A DNA stretch of 64,000 bases from Phaffia rhodozyma (lineage: Eukaryota > Basidiomycota > Tremellomycetes > Cystofilobasidiales > Mrakiaceae), in the NCBI GenBank assembly GCA_014706385.1, contig JACGZH010000001.1, forward strand, positions 1,116,001-1,180,000, in the 5' to 3' direction. Of this stretch, positions 61,157-64,000 are shown piece by piece. Position numbers and translations under genes: made by a program. Below the pieces are notes generated by a model, which saw only the letters and a list, made by a program, of their open reading frames with translations, was not told where the DNA came from and ran no database searches. Numbering within the stretch: position 1 is the stretch's first letter; every line of letters starts with the position of its first letter.

Positions 61157-61938
61157 ATGTCGAGTACAAAGTCTTTAGAGAGTCGGCTAGAAGAGTCTAC
61201 CATCGAGTTTCAAAAACTGCAGACTGGTTAGTGTTGCCTCTTTTTTTTAATGGTGGTTGGCTAGTGACATGATGCATCTTACAAAATGCTATTCTGTGTG
61301 TTGCTATCCGGGTAAATCCACTACGTTTGGGGGACAAAGATCTATCAAATGCTGTGGAAGCTCGCCAACGTCTAGACAGTCAGAAGTCGGAGAATGAAGG
61401 TGTACTAAAGGCGAGTTTTACAGATTGATGACAACGATCTTGTGTACGAGTGTCACTGATCTTTGATTTATCTCTGTTTGACTGCAACGACTTCATGGCA
61501 TGCATAAGGAGTTTGCCGTGCTTAAACCTCACAATACTATCTACAAAATGATTGGACCCAGCTTGGTCAAGCAAGAACAGGCTGAGGCCAAATCGAACGT
61601 GGAAAAACGACTGGAATTCATTAACAGCGAGATGTCAGTCTGCATATTCTTGTCTTTTTTTCCGTTGATGAGCATGTAATCATCAGGACTGACCTTGCCT
61701 TCCACTCTTATTCCTCTCCTTTATCCTTTGTATCAAACACTACCAGCGTACGTGTGGAAAAGACGCTTGCAGATCTCTCGACAAGATCTGAGAAGAAGAA
61801 ACTCGAGGTTCGTGAATACGAATCTGTCATCCACTAGAGCTACCCGTTTCTCAGCGGTTGATCAGGGCATGTCCTCTCTTGTCTTCGCGTTTGGCTCAGA
61901 TTGTCGCCATGCAGCAGGAATCGCAAGCCCAAGCTTAA
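61157..61938 (+). CDS. PFD6: Prefoldin subunit 6
   Basis: Start MSSTKSLESRLEESTIEFQK at 61157 (first coiled-coil helix), then DLSNAVEARQRLDSQKSENE and GVLKEFAVLKPHNTIYKMIG, then PSLVKQEQAEAKSNVEKRLE, FINSE, TLADLSTRSEKKKLE and IVAMQQESQAQA. The motif (N)xxYKxIGPxLVKQxxxEAKxNVxKRLEFI is the beta-hairpin of prefoldin 6 (Yke2). The length of about 120 residues is normal. Prefoldin is a hetero-hexamer that hands nascent actin and tubulin to the chaperonin CCT. Five or so introns are short. Stop TAA at 61936. Confidence 0.95.
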
Positions 61939-62348
61939 CACACAACAAGAAGAAAAGATGACATTCAACATATAGAAGTAATTGTACATCATAAATATCC
62001 AAATGATTTGCTCGTAACAATTCACGTGAGATTTGCGGGTTTTGCAGAACGTTTATCGATCATGCCCGATCGACTTCAGATATGACGAACACGATTTATA
62101 CCGAGCTGTTACCGGACACCACTGTCTCAATCAAGTCTTCTCACATTCATGTCTAGATCTAGACATTGAAATAGATTACACATAAATGTTCATATTATTA
62201 ACAACAAAAGGTAGAGGTAAAACTTAAAAGCTTCCAGTAAAGAGAGGGTCCGGGAGAGATGGGCACACTGTGGTATCAATAGCAAAGAGCTCAAAGATAT
62301 CGACAGGTCATGTAAAAAAAGAAAGAAGAAACCAGAGGGACCGGCACT
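61939..62348. other. Convergent 3' spacer between PFD6 and H2B
   Basis: AT-rich; carries an 18-bp perfect palindrome (listed separately). No gene seen. Confidence 0.5.
62149..62166. repeat. 18-bp perfect palindrome
   Basis: atgtctagatctagacat is its own reverse complement. It lies about 185 bp beyond the H2B stop and 210 bp beyond the PFD6 stop. Confidence 0.85.
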
Positions 62349-62936
62349 CTACTTGGAGGAAGAGAACTTGGTGACCGACTTGGTTCCCTCCGAAATGGCG
62401 TGCTTGGAAAGCTCTCCGGGAAGGATCAATCGGACGGCGGTCTGGATTTCTCGGGAAGAGATCGTTGACTTCTTGTTGTATGAAGCCAACTTGCTGGCCT
62501 CACCGGCGACTCGCTCGAAAATATCGTTGACGAAAGAGTTGAGGATAGACATGGCCTTGTTGGAGATACCAGTGTCGGGGTGGACCTGCTTGAGGACCTT
62601 GTAAATGTAGGAAGAGTAGGTCTCGATTCTCTGTAGAGTTGGGAGAAGGAGGTGTGATCAATTTGAGTTCGCAAGTGATGAATTTAAAAAAGCATTGATT
62701 GCGTACCTTCTTGGACTTCTTCTTCTTGTCACCCTCAGTCTTGGGGGCCTTCGAAGTAGTGGACTTCTTGGCAGGGGCCTTGGAGGCGGGAGCCTTGGAA
62801 GCAGGAGCCTTAGAGGCGGCTGAAAGAAAAAAGAAGCAAATAGGACGCGTGAGTTCGACGACTCAAAGCCATTAGAACGGGAACAGAACGAGGTGAACTC
62901 ACGGGCTTTAGAAGCGGTGGAAGCGGGTCCGGCCAT
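62349..62936 (-). CDS. HTB1: Histone H2B
   Basis: On the minus strand start [11 protein letters not shown], then Lys/Ala/Pro repeats ([19 protein letters not shown]), KKKKSKK, then [20 protein letters not shown] and [20 protein letters not shown] with [20 protein letters not shown] and [20 protein letters not shown]. The end [11 protein letters not shown] keeps the H2B C-terminal helix and the lysine ubiquitinated by Bre1/Rad6 (in SVTKFSSSK context). About 135 residues. Two introns lie in the tail region. Divergent from H2A with 542 bp between the starts. Confidence 0.98.
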
Positions 62937-63081
62937 TTTGATTGTTTAAGGTTGAATAGTGGGGAGAAACGGTTGGCTGAGAAAGTAGTTTGGAGAGAGC
63001 AAAGTTGGATTGATGAAGGAAGAGGGGAGGAAGGGAAACTGAAGGACGGAAAGAAAGTCTTCTTATATAGATCGACAGGAG

Positions 63082-63345
63082 ACGCGTCACATCCGGAAAC
63101 ACACGTTGCAAAACCTGCCTTTTTATTTCTTTCTCCTCTTTGAATGCATCCTTTGGATCCATTCAAGCGACGTTTTGATGAAGAACTTACCTATGCTCGT
63201 CCTCAGCTAAATTTTGCATCGATCAGATCATTTTTTGGGCGTTGATGAATATTTAATGAGGTTTGGTAGTGTATCTGGAACACGACCTCCAAGACGCGTC
63301 TCAATTTTTGGCCACGACGCGACTTGTGAAGGTTCTCAGACGCGT
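63082..63345. promoter_or_regulatory. MCB boxes in the H2B-H2A divergent promoter
   Basis: ACGCGT at 63082-63087, 63294-63299 and 63340-63345, plus a near match (gacgcgac, about 63315-63322). A further ACGCGT is at 62845-62850 inside an H2B intron. The gacgcgtc context is shared with the DAM1 promoter. MBF-type G1/S control is inferred. Confidence 0.65.
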
Positions 63346-63353
63346 CGGATGTT

Positions 63354-63363
63354 CTCTATAAAA
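63354..63363 (+). promoter_or_regulatory. TATA-like box of H2A
   Basis: ctctataaaa lies about 120 bp upstream of the H2A start. A ttatata element near 63063-63069 could serve H2B in the other direction. Confidence 0.45.
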
Positions 63364-63478
63364 CCCGGCACTCTCGACTTTGAACCTCAACTTCTGCTCT
63401 CATCCATACTTTCTTTGCCATACCACTACCACAACAACTCCTCTTTAACTCCACCCCAACCCAAACCTAATTATCACA

Positions 63479-64000
63479 ATGTAAGCTTCCTGCCTATCTT
63501 GAACCTCACTTTCGTTCGTTTCTGGATGCTGATCCATATGTTTTCTATTGCTCATCATAGGTCTGGAAAGTCAGCCGGAGGAAAGTCTGGAGGAAAGGCT
63601 GGAGGAGTCGAAACTGATAAGAAGACCCTTTCCCGATCTGCCAAGGCCGGACTTCAGTTCCCTGTTGGTCGAATCCACCGACGTACGTTCATATATATCT
63701 GCCCTTGTCTTGGTCCAAAGGATCTTCACTTACCTATCAATCTCTCTCCCAGACCTCAAGAAGGGAAACTACGCCCAGCGAGTCGGAGCCGGTGCTCCCG
63801 TATACCTCGCTGCCGTGCTTGAGTACCTCTCTGCCGAGATCCTCGAGTTGGCTGGTAACGCCGCCCGAGACAACAAGAAGTCCCGAATCATCCCCCGACA
63901 CTTGCAGCTCGCCATCCGAAACGATGAGGAGCTTAACAAGCTTCTCGGACACGTCACCATCTCCCAAGGTGGTGTTCTTCCTTCCATCCAGCCTGAGTTG
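63479..64000 (+). CDS. HTA1: Histone H2A (3' end beyond window)
   Basis: Spliced start [20 protein letters not shown], then [38 protein letters not shown] and [56 protein letters not shown]; cut at ...SIQPEL. The tail with any SQ phosphosite is outside the window, so H2A versus H2A.X cannot be told. The first intron falls inside the initiator codon: exon 1 ends AT (63479-63480), then gtaagc...catag, and exon 2 starts GTCTGG. A second intron follows IHR. All eight visible Arg codons are CGA. Confidence 0.97.

Noticed and set aside
63214..63822. Long plus-strand frame reading through the H2A introns
   Set aside because: It contains H2A exon 2 but extends through promoter and introns; the spliced H2A model is correct.

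Overview
The window is nuclear DNA of a fungus, almost certainly a basidiomycete. Genes are packed on both strands, usually 100-600 bp apart, and are broken into many exons by short GT-AG introns with pyrimidine-rich 3' ends. The gene set is typical fungal housekeeping: Cdc48, Rpb9, Hel2, Gle1, the DASH subunit Dam1 and an H2A/H2B pair. The strong preference for CGA arginine codons in highly expressed genes, the intron density and the medium GC content fit a tremellomycete-type yeast such as the Phaffia/Cystofilobasidiales group. That placement is inference; no rDNA or marker is present. I saw no prokaryotic genes, CRISPR array, transposon or tRNA.

Layout. 1-10.7 kb: 3' part of a WRN-type 3'-5' exonuclease, a Med20-like Mediator subunit, a Csn12/PCID2-type PCI protein, a flavin monooxygenase (minus) and oligoribonuclease (minus). 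10.9-17.6 kb: UTP23, a small conserved-looking protein, MTQ2 methyltransferase (minus), a doubtful tiny gene and a Rim2-type mitochondrial pyrimidine-nucleotide carrier. 18-30.4 kb: a BAR-PH-ArfGAP protein, GLE1 (minus), DAM1 and a Sct1/Gpt2-type glycerol-3-phosphate acyltransferase. 30.9-44.6 kb: RPB9, a histidine acid phosphatase, BMT5 (minus), a Grx3/4 glutaredoxin, HEL2 and a nucleoside hydrolase. 45-55.6 kb: a TMEM135-like membrane protein, a gene-poor 2.2 kb stretch, CDC48 and a DUF3605 protein. 55.9-64 kb: an unrecognised gene (minus), a 14-TM-type MFS transporter (minus), prefoldin subunit 6, and divergent H2B (minus) and H2A (plus, cut by the window end).

The genes are not one pathway. 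Themes do recur: transcription and RNA export (Med20, Rpb9, Csn12/Thp1-like, Gle1), ribosome synthesis and translation quality control (Utp23, Bmt5, Mtq2, Hel2, Cdc48, prefoldin), and chromosome/cell-cycle functions (Dam1, H2A, H2B). The Dam1 and histone promoters share ACGCGT boxes, suggesting common G1/S control.

I found no clearly new biological system. The points most worth checking are fine-scale: an intron inside the H2A start codon, a GC-AG intron in MTQ2, a possible 5-nt microexon in the acyltransferase catalytic motif, a tiny exon in RPB9, an enlarged ArfGAP zinc finger, an extra C-terminal domain on Dam1, near-exclusive CGA use in histones, and an 18-bp perfect palindrome between convergent genes. 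Gene ends are given as start codon to stop codon; introns inside are noted but not listed as separate features.
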